A stretch of DNA of 64,000 nucleotides from Chaunax sp. Z400 (lineage: Eukaryota; Chordata; Actinopteri; Lophiiformes; Chaunacidae). Position 1 is the stretch's first letter; each line of letters starts with the position of its first letter. The DNA is taken from NCBI GenBank assembly GCA_037577475.1, contig CM075202.1:9506501-9570500 (forward strand). Reading direction: 5' to 3'. Shown piece after piece: positions 1 through 12,605 of this stretch. The notes beneath the pieces are model-generated. The model ran no database searches. It saw only the letters and a program-made list of their open reading frames with translations, and was not told where the DNA came from. The position numbers and the translations under genes are program-made.

Positions 1-1768
1 AGGATTTGGGGAAAAGATGAGGCTCAGTGATGAAGTACGAAGTCCTAATATCCTGCGCTTTCACCACAGTAACATGTCCCAGATGTGCAGCACAGTGTTT
101 TCGGGAAGGTTTTGCCAGTGACATCATCACAGCGGTCCAGACAGACATGGACATCCCTCCAAACAGGCCACCATATTATTATGTGGTTCTCTGCAGGGCT
201 TCTCTGTCTCTCTTAAAACCATTTGTTACAGAAGAGAGGTTCAATATACCCGAGGTGTGGAAATCCAACTTTTTATATGCAGTAAATGACAGTCCAAGGT
301 TTTGTGGGCATTTAATAGTGTCATTATTTGAGAATGGTTGTGCATTCCCTCGGAGTTTAAACATCATAAGCATAAAAGTGCAATAGGTTTTGTAGAGTGG
401 ATCTGTTTCGAGTTTAGGCTTCCTTTCGATTAGATTGTTCTCTATGTTGGACCACTTCCATTCTGGTGCCGTTCCAATATCATAAAAAAAACATTTAATT
501 CTCTGCTCTGAAAATATTTCCTGCAAATTCGGCGTTCAGTTCTAATTTTCTGTAGAACCTAAAATGATGGAAGCTAAATTGCAGAAATGTCATTCTACAT
601 TCTACCAATAATGATTTTTTTTATATTTACCATATATAAAGAAGTTGGCATTACTCCTGTATTTTAAAAAGATATCTGTGATTATAGATCTTGATTTTTC
701 AGTAGTGAGTTATCACCATGTTGGATTATTACTTCTCTATTCTGTGCATTTTACCAATGAGTCAAATAGGACCATATGCTATATGCTAAATGTAGCGGCT
801 GTATGAGAGATTTAGAGCATCTTTGCGCTGTCATGTGTATTCTCTTCCACTGTTCGTGCTGACAGAGAGAGAAGTCAAACAGCCCTGAGCTCAGCTCATT
901 AGGATAGCTCTGTGTTGTACCCCATCAGGCTCATTCTGCCAATGCAAGATGTTCATTTCCTCTGAGAGAGGAAGAAGTAGTATAGAGGTTTGAGGGAAGC
1001 ACTTTAATGTGCAAAATACACAAAGTAACAACAGACTTTTTTTTATAAAAAGATACTGTAGCAACCCATTTAAAGGGAGAATCGCCTCTTTGGGTGATGT
1101 GAACTAAGGTGCCATTATTCATCTGGAGGACTGAACACAAGTGTCCTTGAGAAAAACATTTCATCCCTGCACTTCCGGTGGTTGTAAATTTCTCTTAATC
1201 GGTTTGTTTGAATAATTCTGTTGTGTCCTGCAAAACACAGCTCCCCTTAGTAAAACAGTTAAAGTAATGATCTGCACCCCACCCGCTGCTTACAAAGGTA
1301 TGTGCATGCACCTTCATATCCATACATTAGGCTAGGTGACAACAGCAATAGATGACCAGCAGGAGCACTAGCTGTCACATCCCCCACGGTGCATATTAAA
1401 GCATGTAGTTATAAGTTGACCTCACTGACATTTCACATGTAAATGTATTCTGCCCTGTCTGCTCTGCACAACCCCACATAGAATATTGATTGACCCAGAG
1501 ATCAGCGGAAGCCATAATAAGGAACCTGCCAGTGAGGGAACAGAAAATATTTGTGTGTATTTTTCTTTCTTTTTTTTTTCCTGTTCAAGATGAATTGTAT
1601 TGAATAAGTGGGAGCCATTTGGGTGTGCGTTCATGTATGCAGTTAAGAGAAATATTGTTAGGAAAATGACCAAGCACTAAACCAAGCAGAGAGACCCTGT
1701 GTCACTGCTGAAATACTATGGTCCAGATCCTCAACTGGTTCTATTATTTACAACCCAATGAGTACTTA
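1..1768. other. Intergenic, nothing recognisable
   Basis: AT-rich DNA. Frames of about 115-119 codons are open on both strands at 27-526, but neither shows a recognisable protein and no splice-bounded exon is evident. A T/C run lies near 1561-1581. Confidence 0.6.
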
Positions 1769-1932
1769 GGGCAGCATGGTGGTGTAGTGGGTAGCACTGT
1801 TGCCTCACAGCAAGAAGGTCCTGTGTTCAAATCCACCTGAGGACCTGAGACTTTTCTGTGTGGAGTTTGCAAATGTCCCCATGTCTGCAGATACTCCTGC
1901 TTCCTCCCAATGTCCAAAACATACATGTTCTT
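1769..1932 (+). repeat. Fish dispersed repeat with tRNA-like boxes, truncated copy
   Basis: The copy begins GGGCAGCATGGTGGTGTAGT and continues through GCCTCACAGCAAGAAGGTCC and a stretch resembling a degenerate 'TGTGTGGAGTTTGCAAATG'. This is the well-known GGCGGCACGGTGGTGTAGTG family of teleost genomes. TGGTGTAGTGG resembles a polymerase III A box and TGTTCAAATCC (about 1826-1836) a B box, so a tRNA-derived origin is plausible. It is not an intact tRNA gene. Only the first 165 bp or so are present; the CTGGAGCCTATCCCAGC half seen in the second copy is missing. The class assignment (SINE or other non-autonomous element) is uncertain. Confidence 0.8.
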
Positions 1933-4900
1933 TTTTACTACATGCACAATAATCTAATCTATTATGAAATATAATTTAGTATATGCATATGAGATTGAAT
2001 CTAGTTGCATGTGATACCTTTCATACCCTAGTGAAGTGTTATTTATTACCGTAGAAAACCAGCACTGACTCATCATAGAAATTATTTAGAACTATTAATT
2101 TCATGTGACAAATCAGCGGTATCCTAAGTGAGCAGGGGAAGAGTACCTTAGTCACTGTTTAAATCATTCCCTAAAATATAGCTTGTCATCCCTGATTATT
2201 TTGTATTATTTCCTGTTAAATTTGCCCCATTTAAATTAATTTCAACATTTTTTACACATATAAAATTTCATTGTTGATGCTACATGTATTTTTGTATAAT
2301 ATAAACCAATTTTATGTATTTGTTTGCAACACATGGCTGGTGTAAAAATGTCTGGAAACGCAGAAAAAGTCGAGTCTTAAGTGTGATGTGGAATGCCACG
2401 TTTGCTTATGACAATCAGGACTTGCTCGCACAGACAGACCAATATTGACTGAGTCAAACCTTCCCCTCCAGCAGATGATCAAAGGTGTATCACATCTCCA
2501 CAACTGAGCCTCTGCACCAAAAGAACAAAAACAAAATGTAGCCGATCTGGTACCAGTCCTCAGTATACACCTAGGATTTTCTAGTATTTATTTCCCCTTT
2601 GATTGAAATTGAGATGCTGACAGATGAAGGCATCTTTGTCTACAACCTTTCACAGTCGAAGCCTGGTTCGTGCGCCCCAGACAACAGCAGCATTCCCAGC
2701 CTGGAGGGAGTTGTTTATTTGAAGGAGGCAGTCGATGGCACAGATTGTCCAGCGAGGCTGTAATTACACTGAAATCTGAAATGGCAGCGTTTGGAAATGG
2801 ATGAACTGGTCAATAAGTCACATTGCAGCCTCCCAGTGTGAACCCCGTGTTCACACATGGTAATTTTCACCCCTCTGTACAATTAACACTCACAGAGAGT
2901 AGACGGCAACAATTGATTGTTATGGTGTTAACCGAGATATAAAGTTGCCTTCGCAATCAATATAGGGGTTTATGTGTGTCACGGCAGCTGCTCATATTTT
3001 CTTGTCTGTTTATTTGAGCAGGCAATTAAATGGGTATTGTAGTTTGCTTTGTTATTTGTGTGTTATGTGTCATATCAGATGTTAGAGGCCGGTCAAAGAG
3101 GTTTAGTTAAACATCAAAAGGCTTTTATGGGGACGTGCTCGATCTCCACCAGCCAATTTGCACATGATTTTTATATCAACAGTAAGATCATACAGATATG
3201 TTTTACAACAGATAAGACATTTATGTTGTGGGTAAACAAAAAAAAAATAGTAGTAACCGTTTCTACTCAAGAACCTTAAAGCTGCAGATTCATTTAGATT
3301 TAAGAAGAGATAACGAGTGTGAATTTCTTTGACTTTGCTGTTCCCGTTTGCAGCAAATTGTCATCGACAATCTAGAGCTGCAGCAAAGGATGATTTTTAT
3401 TTTTTATTTCATCTCTTAATTTTAAGTCTTCAGTTGATCACCGAGTGTATAACAAGTCAGCATTAACAGGAAAAAGAACCTTCATGAGTTCCCAGAGCCA
3501 AAGGAAATCCCCGTTTTGCCCAAATAACAACCAAATTCCCAAAATTTGAGCTGATTAGAGAAAAGAAGCAAATGTCAACATTCTGGATTCTGTCAATTAA
3601 TAAATCAGAGTAGTCAATGATTTTTTTCCCTGTTGATTAACTAAACAATTGACTTACCATTTCAAATACAAATCATTACTTTAGTTAAAAGGAAATGTAA
3701 TTGCCAGTTGTCTTTTTATTGATTTATTAATATTATTTCCTTTATATAGAAAGTGTAGTGTTAACTCTTCAGAGGAATGCAGGCACACACACACACACAT
3801 TCTCACACTGACATGTACTTGAATGGCTCCTTGATTGGCTTCTGTGGCGTCCTTGGGCATCAATTAGTACCAATCTGCATATCCTGAATGGTGGAGGCCA
3901 CTAAAACAGTGCACTCATGTCACCATTCAGCAATGGCCTCCCGTTCCTCTTCATCTCGCCCCCTCCTCTTTTCTAATCACTGAAGATAACTGGGACAAAA
4001 TCTGGCTGCCAGATGCAGAAGTTGGGTTTTTTGTTTTTTTGTTTTTTTTTGCTCCACTCTTTTGTGTCTCGTCCTCTTTCTGTCGTTTTTGCTTTCCGTG
4101 GGCCCGCTGTGTATTCTCAAACATGTATTACACTAACTGATGATGAAATGTTATGGAAGCACGGCAGTGGATAGAAGCCTTAATGCTAAGGGACTTCAAA
4201 TAATCTAGGACAGAATTTAAGCTTTAATTTAATATTTTTAAAAAACGAACTCTGAATTGTTCTAAATCATTTTATAATCCTACAACCTTTAAGCTTATGG
4301 TGATTTTTTTCCCTCTAATTAAACTCGGTCAGCTGTTGTTTAGGTTTTTAGGGGTCACATGAACGTGTCCTCCACCAGAACTCCCTCAGACTTAATTTTT
4401 CACTATTGTATACTAAGTCCCACGAGGGTGTGTAAGCATGCATTAGGATTTTAATGAGTTTAGCAGTCATCCGTGGCATATACAGACTCGCTGTGGTTTG
4501 AACCTGCTTATTATTCATGACTTCTTGGTAATTGTGCTTTTGCTTTGTTTCTGCACAAATTGGATACAACTATCACCTAACTGTATGAAATGATGAATTC
4601 AAACCTGTATGACACGAATATGCTAAATTTAACCTTTTAGTTCTAATTGTTTAATTAGAGGGTTTGTCTGTGTCTCACACTGAAACAGCCTTCAGTAAAC
4701 CTGGATCTTTATCAAGCGACTATTTTCTTCTTTTAGCTATCACCTTACCCTCTTCCAGGCATGACAAAGCACCTTTCACCCAGGTTGACCTTGACCATGT
4801 AACTCAGCTGCTTAACTGCCACCAGCACATTGTTACAGGAGCACAGATGTCTGCTGAAATGGCTGTAGGGCAAAGAGAGGGAGCATCATAAAACGAAGAG

Positions 4901-7261
4901 TTATTTATTTATTTTTTGCTTGTTTATTTATTTCCTCTGTCACAGTCGTGTTGTCTAAGAGTTGGACACGGTGGTGGTGCCGGCCCCAGGCAAAGGACCA
5001 GGATTTGTGAGCAAGGATGCTTGAGTGGCTGCAGAGTGGAAGCTGCTTCCTCTTTAATCTCTCTCATCACAGAATACAGTATATGCGAGCAAGACATTCG
5101 AGAGAATATGTTGTCATTTGTGTGATGTAAATGATGTAACATGCATTGCCCAGCATGCCTGTAAATAGAAGGATCCATATAATTTAGCATAGCAATGAAA
5201 ATAGTTACAAAATACATCTAAGAGGGTGCAGTGTAAGAAAAAAAAAAGAACATTTTTCTCAAATTGTTGCTTTGTGAACTGCCCAGTCCACTTCATCTTC
5301 ATATGTATGGAAGGCTCTGGCAAGGAGGAGGAAGCAGCAGATGGTGCTGTCACATGGAGTGCATGTATAAAGATAGATAGCCACCTGTGCTGGGGTCCTC
5401 TGTATTATGTGTTACATACTGGAACTATGAGTGAATTTGGCACATGCTGCTTCAAATGTGCTCTTTCAAGTTACTAAAGAGATTACCAAGCCAAGTCTGG
5501 TAAGGGCTGTTGTCAAACACGTCTGCTGTGTAGAAATATGTATACTTAAATATCTGTTTAATCTCAGCGCTCGAGGGATTATCCCAACAAAGTGATGCTG
5601 CACACGCAAGTTTGCATCTAAACTCATCTATAGTATGGAAACTTCCAGATCCCTGTTTCATTAATTCCACAGTCATTTAACCACAGCACATAAGTTAGTG
5701 CTTATTTTTTCCATTTCTTGTGGGAGCGTAACCATCAAGCCCAAGGATTTTTCTTTTTTCTTCAGTAATCTACCAACCACAATTGTGCAAGAAAACATAG
5801 TCTTCAGTAGTCTGTAACCTAAGTCCTGGCAAAACAACCTCCTCTCTCAACTTGAGATCTTGCCCGGAGACATCAGAACAAGCTTAGAATGTGAACATCT
5901 TATTACGCACACTTGTTTGAGCTTGATTTGGCATTCTAAAAAGGTGGCAGTGGTGAGTGGACTTCATAAAACAGGGCAATAGCCTCTCTTATTGATATGA
6001 TAGACCTTTCTCTGACATTTGCTCCACTGAAAGACTCAATATTTTAAGATAATGTGGCAGCTTGGGGAAGATAATATTGTGGTAAAATGTCCTTGATTTG
6101 CTTTAGATCTAATTTCATAATGATGTATGTGTCTCTTTTCAAGGAAAGGTCATGAAGTCTTTGGCCAACAATTCTCTGTTCTGACAACTCAAATCAATAC
6201 TACTGTGCATATGTGCTTGAAGTAAATATCCAAATATCCATCTGAAAAATAAATTAAGGCCATAGACTCCTCTAAAACCTCAGCGCTCCAGTAAAAGAGA
6301 CTGAAGATCATATATCCTGCTCGCCTTCCTTCATAGTCTGTCCCTACTTAGCAGGGGGGCGTTCCTAGAGAGCTGTCATCCATTGCCATCCATTATCTCT
6401 GTGGCCAGCCATGGATGGCTGAGCACCATCAGCCTGTGGAGGACACTGGGTTAGCAGGGCTCCCACTCTTAGCCTCCTGGGTATCCCTGTGAATAGCACC
6501 ACGTTGGTGAAAAGATGACATCCAGCCCTCCTCCCTTTCCACCACCCACTACGCCTCAAAGGGAAGTTTAACACGCTGTGGAGTCAGTCCGCCTTCCTCA
6601 TACCTGCAGATTAATTTAAATTATGGTCCTGTTTCAAGTTCATTTCAGTTGACATGGCTGGAGGCTATCTATAACCAGTGTCATCAAGCTCCACCTCTGT
6701 ATGGCCCCATTTGTACATCAGCCTGAGTTGTGTTTATATTTCTCCTAAGTGACTGAAATCAGTCATTAAGTTCTCCGTGCACAGATCAGTTCAAATCAGG
6801 TTGCTGCATCATGTTGGCTGTTACTTGGGCTTAAATGGATTTGAAGATTGTACACTGTGCAGAACAAGAATATAGCTTGTTTGCCTTGTTCAGCGTCAGA
6901 GTTGTTATTATCTTGAGGGGATGTTAAGATAATGCCAAAACACAGCAATCCTATCATTTTACTATTAAATAAACCATTAGTATCTCTACAGTTATTATGC
7001 CTCCTTGTAATTATTGCACAGGCAAAATAATTTTCCATGGAAAACCCCTTCAGGATTTTAATGAGGTGAGCAGCACTCCTGGGAGTGGAAGACTGGATGC
7101 AGCAAGGAATGCATGATTAATCCCTAAAAAAAGCCTCTGGAATGCACCACCTTGGTTTCGATCCAGTTTTGGATCTAAGAACCCAAGAAAAAAAGAACAG
7201 TGTACTAGTCCCGGCAGTATTGTTGCCTTTAATGTGATTAATCATTTAATGCAGCCTTTCT
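1933..7261. other. Intergenic, nothing recognisable apart from simple repeats
   Basis: AT-rich DNA with T-rich runs (about 4027-4051 and 4903-4934) and the small (CA)8 array at 3784. No exon, RNA gene or complete transposon is recognised on either strand. Confidence 0.6.
3784..3799. repeat. (CA)8 microsatellite
   Basis: Eight CA units in otherwise unremarkable intergenic DNA. Confidence 0.9.
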
Positions 7262-7330
7262 CAACCGGGGTGCCGCGGCACACAGTGGTGCCGTCTGGTT
7301 TAATCAGGGGTGCCGGCAAAGCATGTTCGG
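7262..7330 (+). mobile_element. hAT-like non-autonomous transposon fragment (tentative)
   Basis: The stretch TCTCAACCGGGGTGCCGCGG and the following short GGTGCCG repeats resemble the ends of hAT-type non-autonomous elements, which often carry TTCTCAACC near the terminus. I cannot see a matching inverted terminus or target-site duplication, and the AT-rich DNA to about 7500 could be its body. The dispersed repeat at 7561-7875 lies just downstream and may have inserted into or beside it. Family assignment is from memory. Confidence 0.4.
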
Positions 7331-7560
7331 ATGTTGCAAACATAATGAAATTAATTAAAATTTAAAAAAAATGATAGCTCTGCGACATATCATGAAAATA
7401 CTTGTACTTCATAAAACATTGTCTCACATGCCTCTTTCCCCATGTCACAACGTCAACATGTGGCGCTTGTGTGCATTCTCCTAGGCCAGGTTTGTTATTG
7501 TTCAAATGGGAATGTTATTGTTCAAAAAGAGAGACAACTTGATTCAAAATATCAACTGCA

Positions 7561-7875
7561 TTGACACAGGTGGGGTCACGGAGGAGCTGGAGCCTATCCC
7601 AGCTGACTTTTTGGCATAGGCGGGGTAAACCCTGCAAGTCATCACAGGGCCACATAGAAAGACATCCATTCTCACTCACATTAGCGCCTACGGTCAATTT
7701 AGAGTCACCAATTCATATATATTGCATGTTTTTGGTGGGGGGAGGAAGCCAGAGCAAACCGCAGGGAGAATATGCAAACTGCATACTGAAAAGTCCCAGG
7801 TCCTCACGTGGATTTGAACCCAGGAGCTTCTTGCTGGGAGGCAACAGCCCGACCCACTATGCCACCGTGCTGCCC
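7561..7875 (-). repeat. Fish dispersed repeat, near full-length copy on minus strand
   Basis: Read on the minus strand from 7875, this starts GGGCAGCACGGTGGCATAGT, passes a B-box-like GGGTTCAAATCC and ends near the motif that reads GGAGCCTATCCCAGCTGAC on the plus strand (about 7590-7608). It contains GGTCAATTTAGAGTCACCAA (plus strand, about 7693-7712), a hallmark of the same teleost repeat. It is the same family as 1769-1932 but in the opposite orientation and about twice as long. Open frames across it on both strands come from the repeat and are not genes. The right end is clear; the left end is approximate. Confidence 0.8.
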
Positions 7876-10800
7876 GAGTTTAATTAACATCTTTATCCAT
7901 ATTTGGTGGAACCTTTTAAAGTATTCAGTAAAACTGAATACATCTTGCAAATATTATAGAAATACAGTTATTCTTCTTATAGTCAGTTAATAGTTCATCA
8001 CCAAGTTTTTAGCATAATGTTTAAAACATTACAATACTAGAATCGAATTTATAGAAAATCAAATATCTGCAAAATGCATTTTAGATTTAAAAGGGAGTCA
8101 TTTGTCATTCTTTGTGATCAGACTTTCCTTATATTTAATGTTTTGAAATCTTTAATGTATAGCTTTTCCTCTTCAGAGGAAACTCTTGAGTCATTAACAT
8201 TCGCCCCAAAGATCAGAGCTTTGAACTGGGAGCAAAATGTTCTCTAAAAGGAATGGCAATGAAATATTCATCACTAGCGCCATGACTGGAGATGGGAAGT
8301 TTGGGAATTCCAAAAGTTAGCATTGGAAAATGAATCTAGCAGGTTTTGCTATCTCACAAGACTTACTCCAAATGACATATTAAGCGGGTCAGCCAGAAAA
8401 TAAGAAAACCCTTGGTGCACTGCTTTGACAGTCTAGATTTACTGGGATCTCATGGTAATAAAGGGTTTTAAATGATAGAAAGCACGTACCACTGAGTACA
8501 AAAATGATCTTGCAAAGTTCGGTTCGGTTTAAAATAATTTCTCCTTCTTATTTAGTCAGGTCACACTGTTCCAGAATGCGCTAATCCTGCAGATTTTTCA
8601 TAGCAGTCAGATATAATAAGGCATTTTGGGCCCTCTGTAATAATGATACCCAGGGCTTATTGTTGTGTTTCTCTCACAAACACTGAAAAATGCAAGTCAC
8701 AAGCTTTGTTAAATTGTGTTCCCACCATCATTTAGAGGAGTTGTCACAGTAATTTAGCAAGCATAAATTAAATAGCTTCAAACAAAAATAAAATCACGAC
8801 AGCGACTTCAGTGTTAAGCACTGACAGTAACAATCGACACAGCTGTTGTATGAACTGTGTTTTACGGGACAGTTCCTCCTGTAGTCTTTCAGATAAATGA
8901 TGAAGAAACCTAGGAATCACAATTGTTCATGAAACAAAGTCGCATCTGCAGGGTCAAAAGGACACATCAAAAGTTCCTTAACTGTACTGGACATTGGTAA
9001 CCTCATCATATAAGTAATATAAAATGTACTGTTTGTCCTTTATCCTTGTGCAAGTAATAGAAAAATAAATATTTTCTATTATCCTTAACTCGGCTTTAAA
9101 CTGTTCTTTGTACTTTAAGGCAATGCTAGGCTGTGTCTGTGCCTAGATTTATCAGACATAGACATGCACTCATAGGCATGTAGACCTCCAGCAGCCAGGT
9201 GAATCACAAAACCACAGCCATCACTCAGCACAAGCAAACAATTGCACAAGCAGGCCCACACAATCCGAACACTTACACTAATTAATTACTCATCTGAATC
9301 CGTCTAAACTGCTCAAAACTATTGATTTGTGTATTTTTTTATGACTACAGTTACAGTGTGCTCATCCACGTGTAGCTTATACAGTCACACGCTAACATTG
9401 GCAGTGTCACATAAGGCAAATATCTGTGTGTAATTGCCCTCCTAATGGGATGAGATTGCATTGATTCGTGGAACTAAGTGGACGCCTCATTTCAGACTCG
9501 GCTGAATAAAGTGGCGGTGGTATTGTGAATCTCTGAATTGTCGTGCTCAGAGTCATGTTAAGCTAAAAGGAAAGAATATTAAGCCTACCGGGACACACAC
9601 GTTTTTGTCTAACAGGTTAGCAATATTTTCTGTTGCATTACCAGATCTGTGTCTGGAATCTGGAAGAAAATCATAAAAAATCGGTGGTAAAACATCTTAG
9701 AAAGTAATTTTTGTTGTTTGTGCCCAAACAAAAGTTCCTGGCTCTGGAGGAAACTATGTCCAACCTAAAAGACAATTAAATTGCAGGTCTTGCGTTGTTG
9801 TTTTTTAAAGATCATTATCCAGATTTTGGGGGATTTTCTCTTGACTACTCTGTGCTTGACAAAGAATTTGATTGGGACAATTCTTTTTTTTTTTTGTCCT
9901 GCACTGTTAAGGCTATGGGTTGTTTTTGACCCCAAAGCAGACACAGAAACATAGTGGATACTAGTGGTGGGTTTACGAAGATGGGAATGGAGGCAGGTGA
10001 TGGCAGGGAATCGGCAAGTGCCTGAGGACAGCAGAGTGTCCTCCGTCAACCACAGCCCCTCCTAAGTTACTCATCCTTTCATGATATTTCACATCGCTAT
10101 TATCAAAAGTAAAGTTGTCCTGAAAGAGTCTTGGAACTCTCATTGTTGCTGAGTCTGTTCACGGAATAGATGACAGCCCTCCAAGCCTGTTCCAGCAAGA
10201 GTTTTAAGAAAGCTCAGGCCTTTGATCGGCGGAGTTCATCCATTAGGCTGTGACAGCTTGATGAATGTGTCAGGCAGTTTAATTAGAGTTTGTACTCTCA
10301 ATACCACCGCCTCGTTTGATGATGTTATATCTCACTGTCTGATTCCATGTGATTATTCACTGCTTTGACAAGGTTACATGTTGTTTCTCACACAAATGCG
10401 GTGGGTAACAAGCATTCCCGCAAGACAGATCATTGAACACCGCCTTCGCTTTGAGACTGATTTTAGCGGGTTGCGATTCAGAGAAGGCTGCAGGCCCTTA
10501 GAGGTGCCAGCCTGTCTTTCACTTGTCCAGCATTCTTGGCAAGTGAGAAGTGAAAGGCAGGCAGCTCAATGCTGGCTTATCGGATTTGTTATCATTAGCT
10601 TCTTTGCTTTTTTATCACCAGTGTGCAGATGTTTAAAAAAATGTAGATGCCCTCATTATTTGACCAATAGGTTTTGTTGTTATTCAAACATTTTTGGTTG
10701 ATCTTCTCAGCACTGTAGAGTCTTTATAGTTTTTAATGTAATCTTCCTTAAAGGCCTTAAAAGATATGCCTTTTTGTTCTGCTTCAAACAAATAGAAAAT

Positions 10801-12413
10801 CATGCTGGAGCAATTTTTTGAAGATTCCACTGTGAGTTAGATGAAAACTCACCGACGCAGGATGTGTTGACAGCAGTTGATCCTGATAGAAAATGGTTAC
10901 ACTGCTGTTAAAATATGTGCGCATACACGTTGAAGTGAGCACTCTTTTATGTGGGGCGGGTATCAGCTGAAAAATTCTGGAGCTCGAATGGAGAAAGCAG
11001 ATCACTGCAGAAAGCATCTTAGTTTTTCTAACCTGCACCTCTTCTTTTATGTGTCGCTGTTAATGATGAACATGATGGGCCTTATCTTCCTCCACCTCAC
11101 CCCAAACAACCCGTCTGCATCACACAGCCCCATGCTTGGGATGGCAGGAGGGAAATCGAAAGAAAAAAAACAACTAATTATCTAGCTACTGTTATTGAAA
11201 CGGGGTGATTAGAGAAATGGCCTACGTGTGGTTGCGTTTTTTTTTTTTCACAATGCAATGCATTAATTAAAGAGATTGCTTTTTTTTCAGGTTTCTTAGA
11301 AAGATGTAGTACTTTGAGACTCTGCTGCAGTTGTTATGGCAGCAGACATGTAACCTTGGGATGAATATAATCGTTGACGTGGCTGGCATTTCAAAACCTG
11401 AGCCGGGAGACATTTAAGACCTTGAAGAACAAAAAAAGCTGTGTTAAAGCCATAATAGGATAAACCAGACATCCAGACAGCATTCTCTTTTATAGACACT
11501 CACATGCACACAACAAGCAAACAGACAAATACTTCATGTTTCATTTTTACATTCACACTAACTTACAAACACACGGGCACGCTCACCCGCCCCACCTCAG
11601 TGCACCCGCAAAGTTCCACACACATCCATCACTAGTCAGGACGGAGTTAGTGCGAGATGATGGATGGTTAGATGTTTCCACAGAGCAGTGCAGAGGGCAC
11701 ACGTGTATGTGTTTGTGTTTTGTGCGTGTTTGTGTGTGCGTGCGCACATTTATCCTGTGTTGCTGGAGAGGTTTTGCCTCAGGTGTTCTCTCTGACCCGG
11801 AGGTTAATTGTCAAAGTCAGTCAACATGAAACAGTCGTGTAAAAGTCGTTTTTTTACGCCCGCAGTTATAAATGACAGCTCGGCTGCACGAGGGGGGACT
11901 GGTTTATGTAGAATAACACCTGTCTGACATGGGACTGTTTCATCTACTCTAGTGTAAATGATTTGGATTTACCTCGTTTAATAAAGTTTAGTTTTGATGT
12001 CAAGTGTGTTTCTGTCCACCAAAGGAGATAAATCAACTCTCTCCTCTGCTCCAAGCAAACCTTGTTTTGAAGGAAAACTGGTGTCACCCTCAGTGAGTGG
12101 CCGTGTTGCCTCAAATAAAAAACTGCCTCTGCAAACTTCAGATTAATTTTTTTTTTACACTTTTTTGGTATATATTAATCTTAAGGGAAAAGGGACTTCA
12201 TGGCAGCGCTTCAAACTTGCAAATGTACAAAGGTTTCTGAGCTCACTTTGGTTTAGTCGTTGAAGAAGCCATAAACTTCCAGTTAGCCCTGGTTCACCTC
12301 TTGTTTTCCGTTCTTTTCATTTTTTCATTTTTTTTTTTTGTCTCATGAGGTGTGACAGTTGTCTCAGGGTGTTGAGGTGTGAAGGTCATTCTGACAATGT
12401 ACCCCTCCCTTTG
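7876..12413. other. Intergenic with one hairpin and one alternating GT/GC tract
   Basis: The notable elements are the inverted repeat at 10510-10562 and an alternating purine-pyrimidine stretch at about 11701-11747 (GTGTGTGCGTGCGCAC-like), which could adopt Z-DNA. No coding exon is recognised. Confidence 0.6.
10510..10562. repeat. Imperfect inverted repeat (hairpin-forming)
   Basis: The 18-base arm at 10510-10527 (GCCTGTCTTTCACTTGTC) pairs with 10545-10562 (GAGAAGTGAAAGGCAGGC) at 17 of 18 positions, counting one G-U, across a 17-base loop. A nested alternative is CACTTG against CAAGTG. No known small RNA is recognised. Confidence 0.6.
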
Positions 12414-12605
12414 AGCCAGGAACCCGCAGTACCTTTTTACCTGATGCCCACAGCCTCCTCCTGCAGGTGCCAGCCGGCTAGCAGCGTGGCTTTGGGCGAG
12501 GCCCGCGGTCGTGTGCCGTCTGTTTCTGCCCTTTTCCCACCTTACACAGACACCGCCTCTGCAGGCGCCGCCATATGTTTTGCCACCGGCTGTCATACAT
12601 AGAGG
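12414..12605. promoter_or_regulatory. CpG-dense segment in the upstream desert
   Basis: CpG dinucleotides cluster here (for example GAGGCCCGCGGTCGTGTGCC, 12499-12518, and GGCGCCGCC, 12564-12572), unlike the AT-rich flanks. It could be an orphan CpG island, an enhancer or a decayed exon. A 129-codon minus-strand frame (12294-12683) crosses it but shows no family I recognise. Function unknown. Confidence 0.3.

Noticed and set aside
27..526. Open frames of 119 and 115 codons on opposite strands at the left edge
   Set aside because: No recognisable protein and one begins with GTG. Most likely chance openness.
1824..1838. tRNA B-box-like word that might suggest a tRNA gene
   Set aside because: No cloverleaf can be drawn around it; it belongs to the dispersed repeat.
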